Assembly (NCBI GenBank): GCA_013398175.1 | Contig: VZRZ01001998.1 | Span: 1,672,811 to 1,736,810 of the forward strand | Direction: 5' to 3' | DNA length: 64,000 bases | DNA from: Climacteris rufus | Taxonomy: Eukaryota; Chordata; Aves; Passeriformes; Climacteridae | Shown: one piece after another, positions 26,517-36,975 of the stretch | Layout: every line of letters begins with the position of its first letter | Numbering within the stretch: position 1 is the first letter of the stretch | Notes under the pieces: generated by a model | What the model was told of the DNA's origin: nothing | The model's input: only the letters and a program-made list of their open reading frames with translations | The model's database searches: none | Translations under genes and position numbers: made by a program

Positions 26517-27499
26517 TACCCTGAACACTTGAATTTTTTTATGTAGAATTTCAATTTAAGAATAATTTTGGGGTTTTACTTCTATTACCTACAGCATTGT
26601 AGCTCAGCTTTTTGAAAAACCTTGTCTTGGTAGTGGTGAGCCTCTGGTCTCATCTATTCAGGTGATTCAACACAACAGTTCTTACCCCATAGAAAATCAA
26701 GCTGTGTGTAAATGTATGAATCTCCTTGGCATCCATTTAAACAGCTGTCACTTAATTCCTGTAGACCTTCCTGGGCAGAGCACGGAGCTGAGGGTTGTGT
26801 GTAGCCATGAGGATCCATGGAGACTTGATGAAGCCATCCATATGTTTCAGATTGGTGGCTGCATGTGTGGCATATGTGATTGTTGGATGGTGTTCGTGAG
26901 GTAACACTCAAGTTGTCATAGATGTGGTTTCAGAGTCTGAGATGAAACCCTCACACAGATCTCCCACAGAGGGAGGATAAAAGTACCCACTGATAGCTTT
27001 ATGCATCTGTAATGACAAAATAAGCTCTGCCTCATCTAGCCTGGCATATCATCCATCGGGGGAAGTGTTGGAAGTGATCTGTGACTGCTTTGTGTTGAGC
27101 AAAATGAGTGGGATCCTGATTTACTTCTTCCTATGCTTATTAGCAATGAAAGCTATATAGTGACCCTCATTAATCCTGATTGTGTGGTACCAGTGCAGTT
27201 GCAGTATGCTAATGGCATTGCCCCTGCCAGTCTGCTCTGCAGTCCCACTTTCTTTGTTCTAGTCTTTTAGGAAGATGAAATACTCAAATACCTGGAAACA
27301 CCAATATTCTTTTATTTAACTACAGGTCCTTCTTCAGCTCACCGTATTCACATGCTGAAATGGTTGTACCTGATGATCAGGGAACAGACATAAGAGGGGG
27401 AAGGTGACATTTGAAAAAATTAAGATTCTCTTTACTTTCTTATTAAAAAAAAAAGCAGAAAATCAAAAGAAGACAACCCCTCCAAAACTACCACAGCAT
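26517..27499. other. Non-coding sequence, no gene seen
   Basis: Frames of 80 and 85 codons lie on opposite strands over the same bases (26654-26911), which argues against either being a gene. No motif recognised. Confidence 0.5.
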
Positions 27500-27740
27500 A
27501 ATTGTGATGGTAAATTATTAAGAAAACATATTATCTTCATTCATTTCAGCCCAAAATAAGGCAGTGGAAACAGCAAAGTCCAAACAACTTAAAATGAAAA
27601 TCAGAATGTTATTGCAAATAATGAACTGTGTAGAGGAAAAATTACTACAGAGGCAATAAACTCTGTTATTGTTTGTACTGTAAGAGCTAAATCTAACTTC
27701 TTGGGCTAACAAACAATCCCGTCTAATTACAGAAACATTC
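27500..27740. promoter_or_regulatory. Possible conserved non-coding stretch
   Basis: Non-repetitive AT-rich DNA with TAATTG/ATTACTA-like cores and a GTCTAATTAC block near 27721. It resembles vertebrate non-coding elements in texture. This is a low-confidence inference from composition alone. Confidence 0.2.
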
Positions 27741-27857
27741 TTCTTGATTAGTGTTGGCTAGTCCTTGCTTGCAACTCGCTGTGTTTCATGAACAGAGGAG
27801 TTAAGTGTTCTTGATTGTGTGACAATTTTGGACAACTGTTGCTACCAATTTGCATTT

Positions 27858-27871
27858 AAAAAAAAAAAAAA
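27858..27871. repeat. Poly-A tract (A14)
   Basis: Run of 14 A read directly, followed by ATCTGAG. Confidence 0.85.
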
Positions 27872-27964
27872 TCTGAGTGCAGTTCAGCAACCTCTATTTA
27901 TACACTTCCAGGACATCAGATATCTCACTACATACCTTTGGGGAAAGGCTTAAATAGCAAAGAG

Positions 27965-28260
27965 GCTGAAGGGAAAGGATGGTGTTTGCCATGTAGCCCT
28001 CTCCCTCCCCTCAAAACTCCCCAGCAGCCCCCAGCAGTCTTGGAGCCCGGAGCGCTGCTTTGCTGAGCTGGGGGATCCAAGCAGGGCCAGCTGCCCTCAG
28101 CTCTCCCAGGAACTGCTGAGGTTGAACCACAGGGAGCCCTCTGGCCATGCTGCAGAACCCCAGGCAGAAAAGTGCATTGGCAGAGCACTTCAGTGAGGGC
28201 TCAGGTAGCATTGTCTTTAAGTTCCACAGAGCACTGCAAACAGGCTCAGGTTTGTGACAT
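27965..28260. other. GC-rich patch of unknown origin
   Basis: About 300 bases clearly richer in G and C than the surroundings, with CAGCAGCCCCCAGCAG-like blocks and CCCGGAGCGCTGC near 28047. The 86- and 96-codon frames overlapping here on the minus strand reflect a lack of AT-rich stop codons. It may be a remnant of an unrecognised repeat or LTR; I cannot assign it. Confidence 0.4.
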
Positions 28261-29766
28261 CCTCTGAGTGCCATGGACTGCATAAGTTGTAATGATAACA
28301 CTGTGGTGAATGCACAGTGTGCCTGAAACCTTCACCTCTGCAATGGCTTTTCTCTTTTGGGGCTTTTTTACCTCTCTAAAATGTCTCTTTAAAAAAAACA
28401 CCAAAAATTCCCTGTGACTGTCCTGTAGTCTAAAACTAAAACTATTGGAATATGCTAGTTTAATAACTTACCTGGCTCTTTTGTTTTCCCTTGAAAGTAT
28501 AGCTAAAAACATCTCTCTAACTGAAAATCGCTCAGAGAGAAAGTTTCAAAACAAGCTTTAGATCAACATGGAAGCAATGAGAGCTGTCTCTTTGTTGCAT
28601 TAAAGATGTCTTTTTTCCTCACATAAAATAACCAGATTAACAGTTGCTGTTGTGTTAACTTAAACATTATATCCCCCATACCAATGTGATAGTTGAACTG
28701 GAGAAATATAATGATAAAGGACTCTTTTATAACTTACTTTGATCTTTTTTTCTCATCTAGATGAGTTTTGCCATTAATTAAACTCAAAGTCTAACAATTC
28801 AATTATACAGACTGCTTCAGAAATGGTCTTGTTCACTCAATAAACATTTTTCTTCTTGCAAGGAATTTCAAGCCTGATCAAGTCTGGTCATGCTTAAAGA
28901 GTAAGGAATTTTCAAATGATCAATGGTGCTGTTTTGCACCGAAAGGCAAGGGTTTTTCTAAAGCTAGCCCTGTTTAAGTGGGGCTTGTTAGAAAGTTTCC
29001 AGTTAGAAGTATATTTAATTTTGGGAAATAATGTTTCATCATTCTTGGATAAACTAAACACTGATCTCATTCATGTTACTTGTGCTGCCTGCCATGGTAA
29101 GAACAATCACCTAGTGGAAAAAGCACAGCATTACTAGCTGGATTATTTACCTCCATTTTCTGTTCAGTGCACAATTTCTATTAAAGGTTTAGGTAAGTAA
29201 CTTTGTGTCAGTTCCAGGGTAAAATTGGGTATGTCTCCTCTCAGTGGAAGTACTGTGAAAAACTTGCTTTTGAGTTCTGAGTCAATATGATGGATAACGC
29301 TTTTTTGCTCAAGTTAGAAATGTAGTTGATAATAAAGAATTGGTAAAAATCTCTCATGCTACTGAAATACTGTTTTCTGCAACACACTGGTCTTTTGCTA
29401 GCTCTACATTTTGTATTTTTCAAGAAGTTTTATTCAGTGTAAGTACACATACCTGTTAGATTTGTATGAAGAGATGTACAGGTATCAATGTTTACTTTTA
29501 TATACTGTATTTTTACATTTATAGGTTATATATGTATATAGTTTTGTATTATGACTCTGTTACTTTGTGTGTGCCTCGATGAAACCACGTCTTGGTACAT
29601 AATCATATTTAATGTCAGTTTTGTAGTCAGTCTAAGCAGTTTTTCCCTACATATATAGCAAAGGGAATACTGAAGGGAAGTATTTTAATAAGTAACCATC
29701 AGACTTGACTTTGCCAGAGTCTTCCCTCAAGAAACAGCACAATTCACTTAAATGGGTTATCCCAGT
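28261..29766. other. Non-coding AT-rich sequence, no gene seen
   Basis: No open frame over about 75 codons. The part at 29460-29560 is rich in short TATA and TTATA runs. Confidence 0.5.
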
Positions 29767-29852
29767 ACAGAATTCCAAAATCACTAAGGTTGGAAAAGAC
29801 CTCCAAGATCATTGAGTCCAGCAGTAGTTGAATCATGTTTAAACCTCCCAGA
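29767..29852 (-). mobile_element. CR1 LINE 3'-end fragment
   Basis: Reads ACAGAATTCCAAAATCAC, TAAGGTTGGAAAAGACC, TCCAAGATCATTGAGTCCA, the reverse complement of an avian CR1 3' end. The similarity fades after AAACCTCCCAG. An A/C-rich run follows at 29907-29950. Confidence 0.8.
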
Positions 29853-31517
29853 CTTTGTCCAACTTCCAAAATTTCCTTCATAGTCACTGGGAAGATGTTT
29901 ATATTAAAAAAAAAAACAAAACCCTAAAACACAGACACAAAAAAGCCCCTTGGAACCACAAAAAATTCCCACAAAAAGTATGATCCAAATAATCAACTTA
30001 GGGGAAGCCAGATTCCTTGTAATTTAGCTGATCCAGGTTTCCCTCTGGAAGCATTCACCATCCACTGAGAATTTCAGGAGCCTGTATTTCTAAGTTAGAT
30101 ATTTTCCAGATACCATTAAGGCTTACAGTGCCTTTTTCATTTAATACAATTTTTTCTTGATGATGTAATCATTTCTGTAGTTTCCTGTCTGTAACAAGCA
30201 GTGAATATTTTCTGCAAAAGGAAATTTTGAGGCTAAGTACCTTGGTGTATAGAAACTTTTGAAGTTATGAAGCCAGAATGAATGGCCAGCTTGGAGGTAA
30301 ATTTTCCTCTTTTAAGATTCAATAAGAGGCACCTGTATGTACTGATGAACAGGGGAAAAATATAAAATGCAACAAGAAGATGAGGAAAAGGAGTGAGATG
30401 AGCAAGCTAGCCAAAACTAGTAAAAAAATGGGGGGTTGAATATTTTAAGGTATTGATTTTTCAATAATGTGTAAGGGATGACAAACATTCTCCATGCCTA
30501 GGAGTGGAACAGGACATAATTGAGCCTGACCCGTGGCAGGATGCATGTGTGCTTCAGGTAATATTCCAGCTGTAGGAATGAATAGCAACTGCTTCCTGTA
30601 GAAAGGAAAATGAGTGCAGGTATGAAGAAAGAATTAATAAGATATAGCCTGAATAAGTGGAGTTTATGTGAAATTTGCTCCCTATGTTGTACATTGTATG
30701 TGCCAGGCAAGAAGGTGATGGTCTGCCTGGTGATCAGAAGTGAAGTTCTGGAGGGAGATGAAGAGCTTGTTGAAAAAAGGCTGAGCTGCAGCTCAAAACT
30801 GGGTGCATGTGATTAGATTGTCAAACAGGCAAAGCAGAGGAAAACCAGTCTAGAGCAGAGAAAGCAGCTAATAAGGATAGTTAAACTTAAAAATGAAAAT
30901 GGTTGCAGACAAAGCAGAGAGGAGAATGGAATCCAAGGAGAGAGTCAGCAGGAAGCCTAGGGGGAAATATGGAGAAATAATGAACAATGAAAAAGAGAAT
31001 AAGCAAAAGTGGAAGAAAAAATCGCAGTAGGACAAAAACCTTAAGAAAAGAGAGACAATGGAGATACTGAAGACTTCTTACAGACTGTGACAAGGTACTG
31101 AGTCAGCCTGTATCCTGAAGAGCAGCTCTCATTGACAGTTTGAATTTGAGAAAACAAAAAGATTTTCAATCTTCATATAATTACACATTAGAATACTAGT
31201 TATGAGAGAGTAGAGAACTTTACTAGATTTGCTATATGAAAAATGTCATCTGAGTCAAATTCTTTCTCCTAGTTGGATTATATTTCCTGAAAACAGAGAG
31301 AAAATTAATTATTTTTAATATGAAAAGACTCAGTGCTGTACTAGACTAAATTAAAAGAATCCTCTTGATTCCACAGTTTGGGCATTGAGAAGGGCTTTCT
31401 TTTCTCTGCATTTGGCTCAGAATGAAAAAATCTTAAAATTTAAACACCTTGGTGAAAACCTATTGGAAAGTTGCTGTGGAAGCTGCCTTTCCTAATTTTT
31501 TTTTCACTCAATTCATG
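29853..31517. other. Non-coding sequence, no gene seen
   Basis: A-rich low-complexity sequence at about 29907-29970, then unique AT-rich DNA. The 30820-31090 part is purine-rich on the plus strand (many AGA, GGA, AAA), so the minus-strand 68-codon frame there is leucine- and phenylalanine-rich. No gene. Confidence 0.5.
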
Positions 31518-31543
31518 AAAAAAAAAAAAAAACAAAAAAAAAC
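31518..31543. repeat. A-rich tract before first duplicated block
   Basis: A run interrupted only by single C bases, directly before the first copy of the duplicated block. Confidence 0.85.
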
Positions 31544-31648
31544 AACCAAACAAGCACCTTTCTGTTATTCCCTTGCTCTGCCTCATAGTTGTCTGGTAGG
31601 GTTTTTTTAATGTTCTCAGAGTTTCCTCCTTGGAGAGGCCATGGGCAG
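31544..31648. repeat. Duplicated block, copy 1 (105 bp)
   Basis: Begins AACCAAACAAGCACCTTTC and ends GGAGAGGCCATGGGCAG, directly before the single N at 31649. Copy 2 at 31668-31773 matches it except for one extra T in a T run and one G/A difference. See copy 2 for interpretation. Confidence 0.9.
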
Positions 31649-31649
31649 N
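31649..31649. other. Single ambiguous base (N), likely a contig join
   Basis: The only N in the window. It sits exactly between copy 1 of the duplicated block and a poly-A run, which suggests a scaffold join or failed gap closure in a homopolymer. Confidence 0.75.
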
Positions 31650-31667
31650 AAAAAAAAAAAAAAAACC

Positions 31668-31773
31668 AACCAAACAAGCACCTTTCTGTTATTCCCTTGC
31701 TCTGCCTCATAGTTGTCTGGTAGGGTTTTTTTTAATATTCTCAGAGTTTCCTCCTTGGAGAGGCCATGGGCAG
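31668..31773. repeat. Duplicated block, copy 2 (106 bp)
   Basis: Near-identical to 31544-31648, also preceded by a poly-A run (31650-31665). The near identity, the shared A-tract context and the N between the copies suggest two overlapping contig ends or two haplotypes laid side by side. A recent true tandem duplication is the alternative. Confidence 0.9.
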
Positions 31774-32965
31774 TGTACTTTATCTAACATAATTATTTAT
31801 GAGTAACTCGGTTTGCAAAATATATGTAAAAGCCATCAGCAATCTGCCATTTGCCATGGAGCAAAACCCCTCAAAGTCCCTAAAGTGTGAGTCCAAATTC
31901 ATCCTACTGCAGTTTTACTGGCTAACACTTCACTGAGGGTTGACACACTAAACAACAGCACAGATTTAGCCTGAGTCATTTTTTTATGATATCCCTGCAA
32001 AACATTTGGGAACTTCACTGAAGGCAATGATACAACACCAAAACTTTGGTGCCTGGGAGAGAAAATCAGACACTTGCACTTAAGTCTCACTAGAAAAGTT
32101 GTTACTGGATCCCTTCTCTTTCCAAATGCCCATGAAACACTCCAGAGATGTTCGTCCTACAGCTCATGGTGAATCGGGATCAGGATATCCCTTCTTTCTT
32201 CTGGAATCATTTGCTCCAGTTTTACCTGTCTGGGAGCAGAGTAACTTGAGAGAAGTGATATCACACGGAAACTGAGCAATGCAAGCCAAGAGCCAGGCTA
32301 AACAGGTCAGTGAACTCCGGGTACTGCTGGGAAGAGAAGTGTTTGGCGCATTGCAGGTTCCAGTGGAGATGGATCACTGTCTCGTAACCTTGGCAAATTA
32401 GCCTCTGGATTCTGAATAGGTCAGTGCCTGACATTAGTACATCAGGGATTTACAGCCTTCAGATTTTAAAAAAGTTTTTATGCTGCTCTTCTGAAGATCA
32501 CAAGGCACACCAAGAGGTGCATTGTAACCAGAATGTACAGACTATGTATTAACTTAGTGCTTTTATTTCTAGTCTTGAACAGAGAAGAAAATAGTACTTG
32601 AGGTCATGGGGATTTGAGTCAGGTGGAATGCTAGTGTCTAGAGAAAGGGAAATATTTTGTTCCCTCAGTCATTTGAAAAAAAAAATCTAAAGAAAGTGCC
32701 TGCAGGCTAAAACATAATCTTTTCTGTTCAGTTTCAAATGCGAGAAAAATGGAAAATAGCAGGTAACAAAGTGAATGTTAGACTCTAAATAGTCCAGCAA
32801 GTTCTTATTTTAATTACAGGTCTATATCACAAAAGCTATAGGAAAGGACAGAGGACAGAGATCCAAAAGTTATACACATGGGTTTTGTCATTATCAGTGT
32901 CATGTCTGGATCATAAGATGCCTACTACAGAGATGCTTTTACAATATTTTATTTAAAATACCACT
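31774..32965. other. Non-coding sequence, no gene seen
   Basis: Unique AT-rich sequence with somewhat higher GC at 32150-32400. No reading frame or motif that I can assign. Confidence 0.5.
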
Positions 32966-33030
32966 TCATAGACCCCTGGAATGGTTTGGAACGGACCTTA
33001 AAAATCACCTGGTTTTAACCCGCTTTCCTA
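32966..33030 (-). mobile_element. CR1 LINE 3'-end fragment
   Basis: TCATAGACCCCTGGAATGG, TTTGGAACGGACCTTAAAAA, TCACCTGGTTTTAACCCG follow the reverse complement of a CR1 3' end (ATCATGGAATGGTTTGG type). It is short and diverged, so an old insertion. Confidence 0.75.
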
Positions 33031-33836
33031 TACATTGCTGAAGTTCTTTTACTAATTTGAGTGTTTTAACAATCAGTGATTGTCACTAGATTTTATGCAG
33101 GAGAGGAACTTAGGGAACACCAATACAGAAGAGTAGACTCTTGACTGGCTAAAAATGCCTTGACTTCTTCTTAGGTAAACAGATTTGTTATAGGTTATTT
33201 ATAAATTGTTAGACAGTATAAAAGCCTTCTTTCTAAAAATACATTCTCTTTATTTTCTTTACATTTACAAGGCTACTAGTCCTATATAAACTCACAAATT
33301 CGGTTACAAGTGGAAGATAATGGTAATATATATTAATCTGACAGATCTGTTACTAGATTTTTCTGTCTTCAGCTGTACATCAGCAATTGTTTGATGTGTC
33401 ATGTTAGCAGAGATGAGATCTCTGAAAAGAAAGACAGGAAGATTTTACCATCTTTGCAGACATTCCAAGCACTAATGATTTTGTTTAAAGCAAATAAGCA
33501 TGACAATGCCAAACTACTATAAAAATATGCAGCATTTTCTAATAGTCAGTTTTAAAATTATCTTTTCTTTTCACTGATGATTTCTTGTTCCATTTCATTC
33601 TAGTCTTTCATTCTCCTCTAAGCTAATACTTCACTTGTTTTCAATTTGCCCACTATTGTTTTTGCAGAATTTCTTTCTGAATATTTTCAGTATAAATCTG
33701 GCTTGAACAAACACTAGAAATAAAAATGTTCATTTTATTCCAGGATAGATATTTTTTTCTCTGTTGGACACTTTCACTTGACTTACCACCCCCCGAAGTT
33801 TTAACATATTTTGACAATTATTCTAAATCCACTCTT
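33031..33836. other. Non-coding AT-rich sequence, no gene seen
   Basis: No frame or repeat recognised, apart from a short C-run near 33786-33794. Confidence 0.5.
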
Positions 33837-33876
33837 AAAAAAAAAATATATATAGATATATATATATATATATAAT
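33837..33876. repeat. Poly-A followed by (TA)n microsatellite
   Basis: A run from 33837, then alternating TA with one GA interruption. Read directly; likely polymorphic in length. Confidence 0.9.
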
Positions 33877-33879
33877 TTC

Positions 33880-34360
33880 ACCGTGTTTGACATTGGAAAC
33901 TATGCAGTTCATTTCATAGCTGCAGCTAATTAGTGTGTCATTACAGTGTGCTTCAGTTAGATGGCAGAACTTTGTGCTATTTTCCAAGCTACCCCTGTCA
34001 TAAGGGCATGACAACACAGTCTCATTTGCAAGGACTGCAAAATGAAAGCTTTTACTTTGGCATGGTATAAAACAAAAATGGACCTTTACAATAATGTCCA
34101 TGTTTTAATGCTGGATCACCTCTGAAACTGCTATCAAACTGTGCTTTGACCACAGCAGGGAAGCGTTTGATTAACTACCAACAAGAACGAATGCAGTGAA
34201 CAATGAGACATCAAAGACAGCAGCTTCCTGACAGCAGTTATTGAACAGTGATTAATGAATGACAAAAATGAAGAATGTATAACCTCCAGTATATTTAAGA
34301 AGGCTAATAAGTACCATGAGGTGAAGTTCAAAAGAGTCATTAATTGGTAAAAATAAAGAG
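33880..34360. promoter_or_regulatory. Possible conserved non-coding element A
   Basis: Non-repetitive sequence with GCTAATTAGTGTGTCATTAC at about 33925, CATTTGCAAG near 34023, and GATTAATGAATG near 34251. It lacks frameshift-free coding potential on the plus strand, has no transposon signal and shows a balanced texture seen in deeply conserved enhancers. Function is inferred and untested. An 88-codon minus-strand frame at 33835-34101 includes the TA microsatellite and is rejected as a gene. Confidence 0.35.
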
Positions 34361-34380
34361 CAACAACTTTAAAATACATT

Positions 34381-34790
34381 TAAAATTTCACATTGCTGTA
34401 GTTTTAAAAAGATCAACAGTATAGGGTGACGTAGCTAATACTCATATTGCAACTTTTTAAATTAAAAGATCTTCTTAGATTAGTTTAATTAGGGGGGAAG
34501 ATTTCTGTTGATTTCCATAAGCATTGCAATTTGAAATACTGTTCATGCTTTAATAATAAACAGTCCCTATTTACCGTTAGTTTTCATTGTAGCTAATTAC
34601 TGTCGAATTTTCAATGGCTAAACTGAAGACTGAAAGGAAGAGCAACAAACATCAGTGATCTGAAATAAGGTAAGAGGTAATTGAGCATTATTAGCAGTTC
34701 AACAATGGTTTCTGTCACTTTAAGAGAACAGCCCAAATAACAAATTTCATTGCAATAAGATGCAATGTTCAGACCAGTGCTGGTTTTCTA
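34381..34790. promoter_or_regulatory. Possible conserved non-coding element B
   Basis: Lies directly after element A and has the same texture: GTAGCTAATTACTGTCG near 34590, GGTAATTGAGCATTATTAG near 34674, GTGACGTAGC near 34427, and many TAAT cores. The two stretches together span about 0.9 kb without repeats. Enhancer identity is an inference from composition and motif density. Confidence 0.35.
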
Positions 34791-34867
34791 GTTTGCTTGT
34801 AGGTCTCTCATGCTCTGCAAAATCCCATTCAGACTGGTTGAAATGTGATGATGGAGTCAGAAGCTCA

Positions 34868-34911
34868 AAACTGTAAAGGTCACTTCCAGCTCAAGCCATT
34901 CTCTGATTCTA
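34868..34911 (+). mobile_element. Probable CR1 LINE 3'-end remnant
   Basis: CTGTAAAGGTCACTTCCAGC then CAAGCCATTCTCTGATTCTA matches the order of the CR1 3' tail with several substitutions. Only about 45 bases are recognisable. Confidence 0.6.
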
Positions 34912-35295
34912 AGCTCAGCCATAAATAAAAATGTGCTCTCCATATGGCTTTCTACTTTTATTGCATATTGTGTAATCTCCATCCAGCTGGAGGGAGCCAA
35001 GGCCAGCATGGGAGAGCATCACACACCAATGTGAACCCAGTGGGATTCACCATTCTGAATTAGGTACACAAGGGAGCAGGAGCTGGTAATACAGTGAGAT
35101 CAAAGGCTGTGCAATCTACATAAACAATAGCAACATCAAGAGGCACCCAGGTTCCTTTCAGTCCTTACCAATTTCTTGGAGCTGAACAAGTCACTCAGCC
35201 ACAGCTGGAGTGAGGCACAAGCAGAACTGTTCTCATGAAAGGAGGCCACTGGAAACCCTCTGCTCCCCTTTGCAATAGCGTAAAAATGAGGGCAG
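34912..35295. other. Non-coding sequence of moderate GC, no gene seen
   Basis: GC is somewhat higher than the surroundings (for example GGAGGGAGCCAAGGCCAGC near 34989). It could be part of an old repeat flanked by two CR1-like ends. No reading frame supports a gene. Confidence 0.4.
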
Positions 35296-35345
35296 TCATT
35301 GGGGTTAGAAGAGATCAGATCCAGCTCCCTCCTCTGCCTACAGGG
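35296..35345 (-). mobile_element. Possible diverged CR1 3'-end remnant
   Basis: TCATTGGGGTTAGAAGAGAT, CAGATCCAGCTCCCTCCTC resembles the minus-strand CR1 end (TTGGAAGGGACC..ATC..GTCCAACCCCC type), but with many differences. Low confidence. Confidence 0.35.
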
Positions 35346-36784
35346 ATTGTTAAATCTCTCAGAAGAGTCCTAATTAGTGTGCTATGAAGTATTCTATGGA
35401 AGAATGCTCTTGGTTGCTCCTGATGTTATTGCACTTGGCATTAAATAATTAAATCTTTGCTGGAGAAAAGATACAAGGGAAAGGCAGGGGGATGGGGTGG
35501 AGGGGAAGAGAGTGAGCATCAACATGACTTTTAAACATAATGTGTGAGAAATTCAAACTTGTATTCTCATTCCTGTATATACAACACCTCATACTGCAGA
35601 GTCATTGAAGGAAGGAACATGTATTTCTGCATCCCAAGTAGCCTCCTATCTACTAGATAATCAAATTTTCTTTTTATTAAATGTTAAGAGATTTTTGGGA
35701 GGCTCAGAGTGTCTCCAGTTGCACATGCTCAGAGCACTTCTTTCCTGCAGGGAGGGTCAGACCCCTCCACTGAGCAGAAATGTGTTTGTGTCCCTGAGTA
35801 GTTGGACTTGGAGATAAATCCTTTCAGCAAGGTTGCTGAGGAGTGCAAGGCATGTAGGAGGCACAGATTTATGGATGCGATCTTGGGCCTTGTGAAGTTA
35901 AAGTTTAACATGTGATAAGGCAGATGTATGGCTGAAGTGTTTAATTTGATCAGGAACTTGTAAGACAAGTTTGTATGAGTGCCACTCAGTCTTTGCTATG
36001 AGATCTCTGTGTTGTTTTATTTTTTTGGCACATGACAACAGATGGAAAAGGGCTTCTCTATTTAAAGTCAGTCATGTTTGTGACTGAATAGCCTATACAT
36101 TTCTACTGATACAGCTGCTTAAAAGCATTAAATTGTACTGTTCAGGGGGCAGGGGTTCTGCTGTGAGGGAGATTTTTCTGATGTTAATGCTGGGTAATAT
36201 GCTTGTGTGTGTGTCTACATATAAGATGTACTAGAAAGATGTGTGTGTGAAATTATTTCTTTGGTGACAATTTTTTAATTGTATGTATGGTCTTTGGAGG
36301 TGATAGCCTGAGTACATATGGTTTTCAGAAACTGCATATTGAGGCAATGATGAACATGTTAAATAATTATTATTTCTGGGCTTTTTGTAATGCTTTATTA
36401 AGGCAAAGTTATGCCTGAAGTTAATACTTTTCTGTGTGAGATTTGAATACGTAATCCAGTAATAGGAAGTTCTCTTGTATCATTCCAAGATAGTAAGATT
36501 TCTACATTTATCAAAAGTTCCGGAGGCTTGAGAAAAGAGTTCTCTTCTTGAGACTTCCGTCATTGCCTCAGTCGGGCTAAAAACAATGTTTCACTCCTTT
36601 TAAACCCAGAAACAGGGAGATATAATTAGCAATGTTCACTGAAGGCTTTCAAAGATTTTTACAGTCAGAGGATGCTTCAAGGGTTAGGGAGGGCAAGGTC
36701 AGAGTTCCAAGCATTATGATCCTATTAGAATGGAGCACTTAAGCTAATCTGTGCTGTGTTAAGACTAAGTTAACCCCAGTGCTC
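35346..36784. other. Non-coding sequence, no gene seen
   Basis: Purine-rich G/A stretch at 35475-35515, a short (GT)n near 36204-36214, otherwise unique AT-rich DNA. No reading frame with support. Confidence 0.5.
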
Positions 36785-36975
36785 AGAAATGCTGCTAAGA
36801 GTTCAGCAGGGAGGACTTAGGAGTCGCTGCAACCTCGGAGCCTCTGCAAGGCGCAGGAGCCTCCCTGGGAATGCTGCTCCGTGTCCTTATGGAGTGCTCT
36901 GGCTGCAGCTGCACCATTGTGGCTGTGAAGAGAACTTGCTATGCAGCACTTCTAATTGTGCTGTTCGTGGCTAGA
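36785..36975. other. Small GC-rich patch
   Basis: About 190 bases with several CpG sites (GGAGTCGCTGC, CCTCGGAGCC, AAGGCGCAGG) in AT-rich surroundings. The 61-codon open frame here is probably a consequence of the GC content. It could be a small CpG-containing element or an old repeat; not assigned. Confidence 0.35.

Noticed and set aside
26283..26528. 81-codon minus-strand frame with His/Pro-rich segment
   Set aside because: Lies antisense to the CR1 element, whose sequence explains it fully.
26654..26911. Frames of 80 and 85 codons over the same bases on opposite strands
   Set aside because: Mutual overlap on opposite strands with no known motif suggests local lack of stop codons, not genes.
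31440..31710. Minus-strand frames with phenylalanine runs through the duplicated block
   Set aside because: They translate poly-A/T tracts and cross the N, so they are artefacts.
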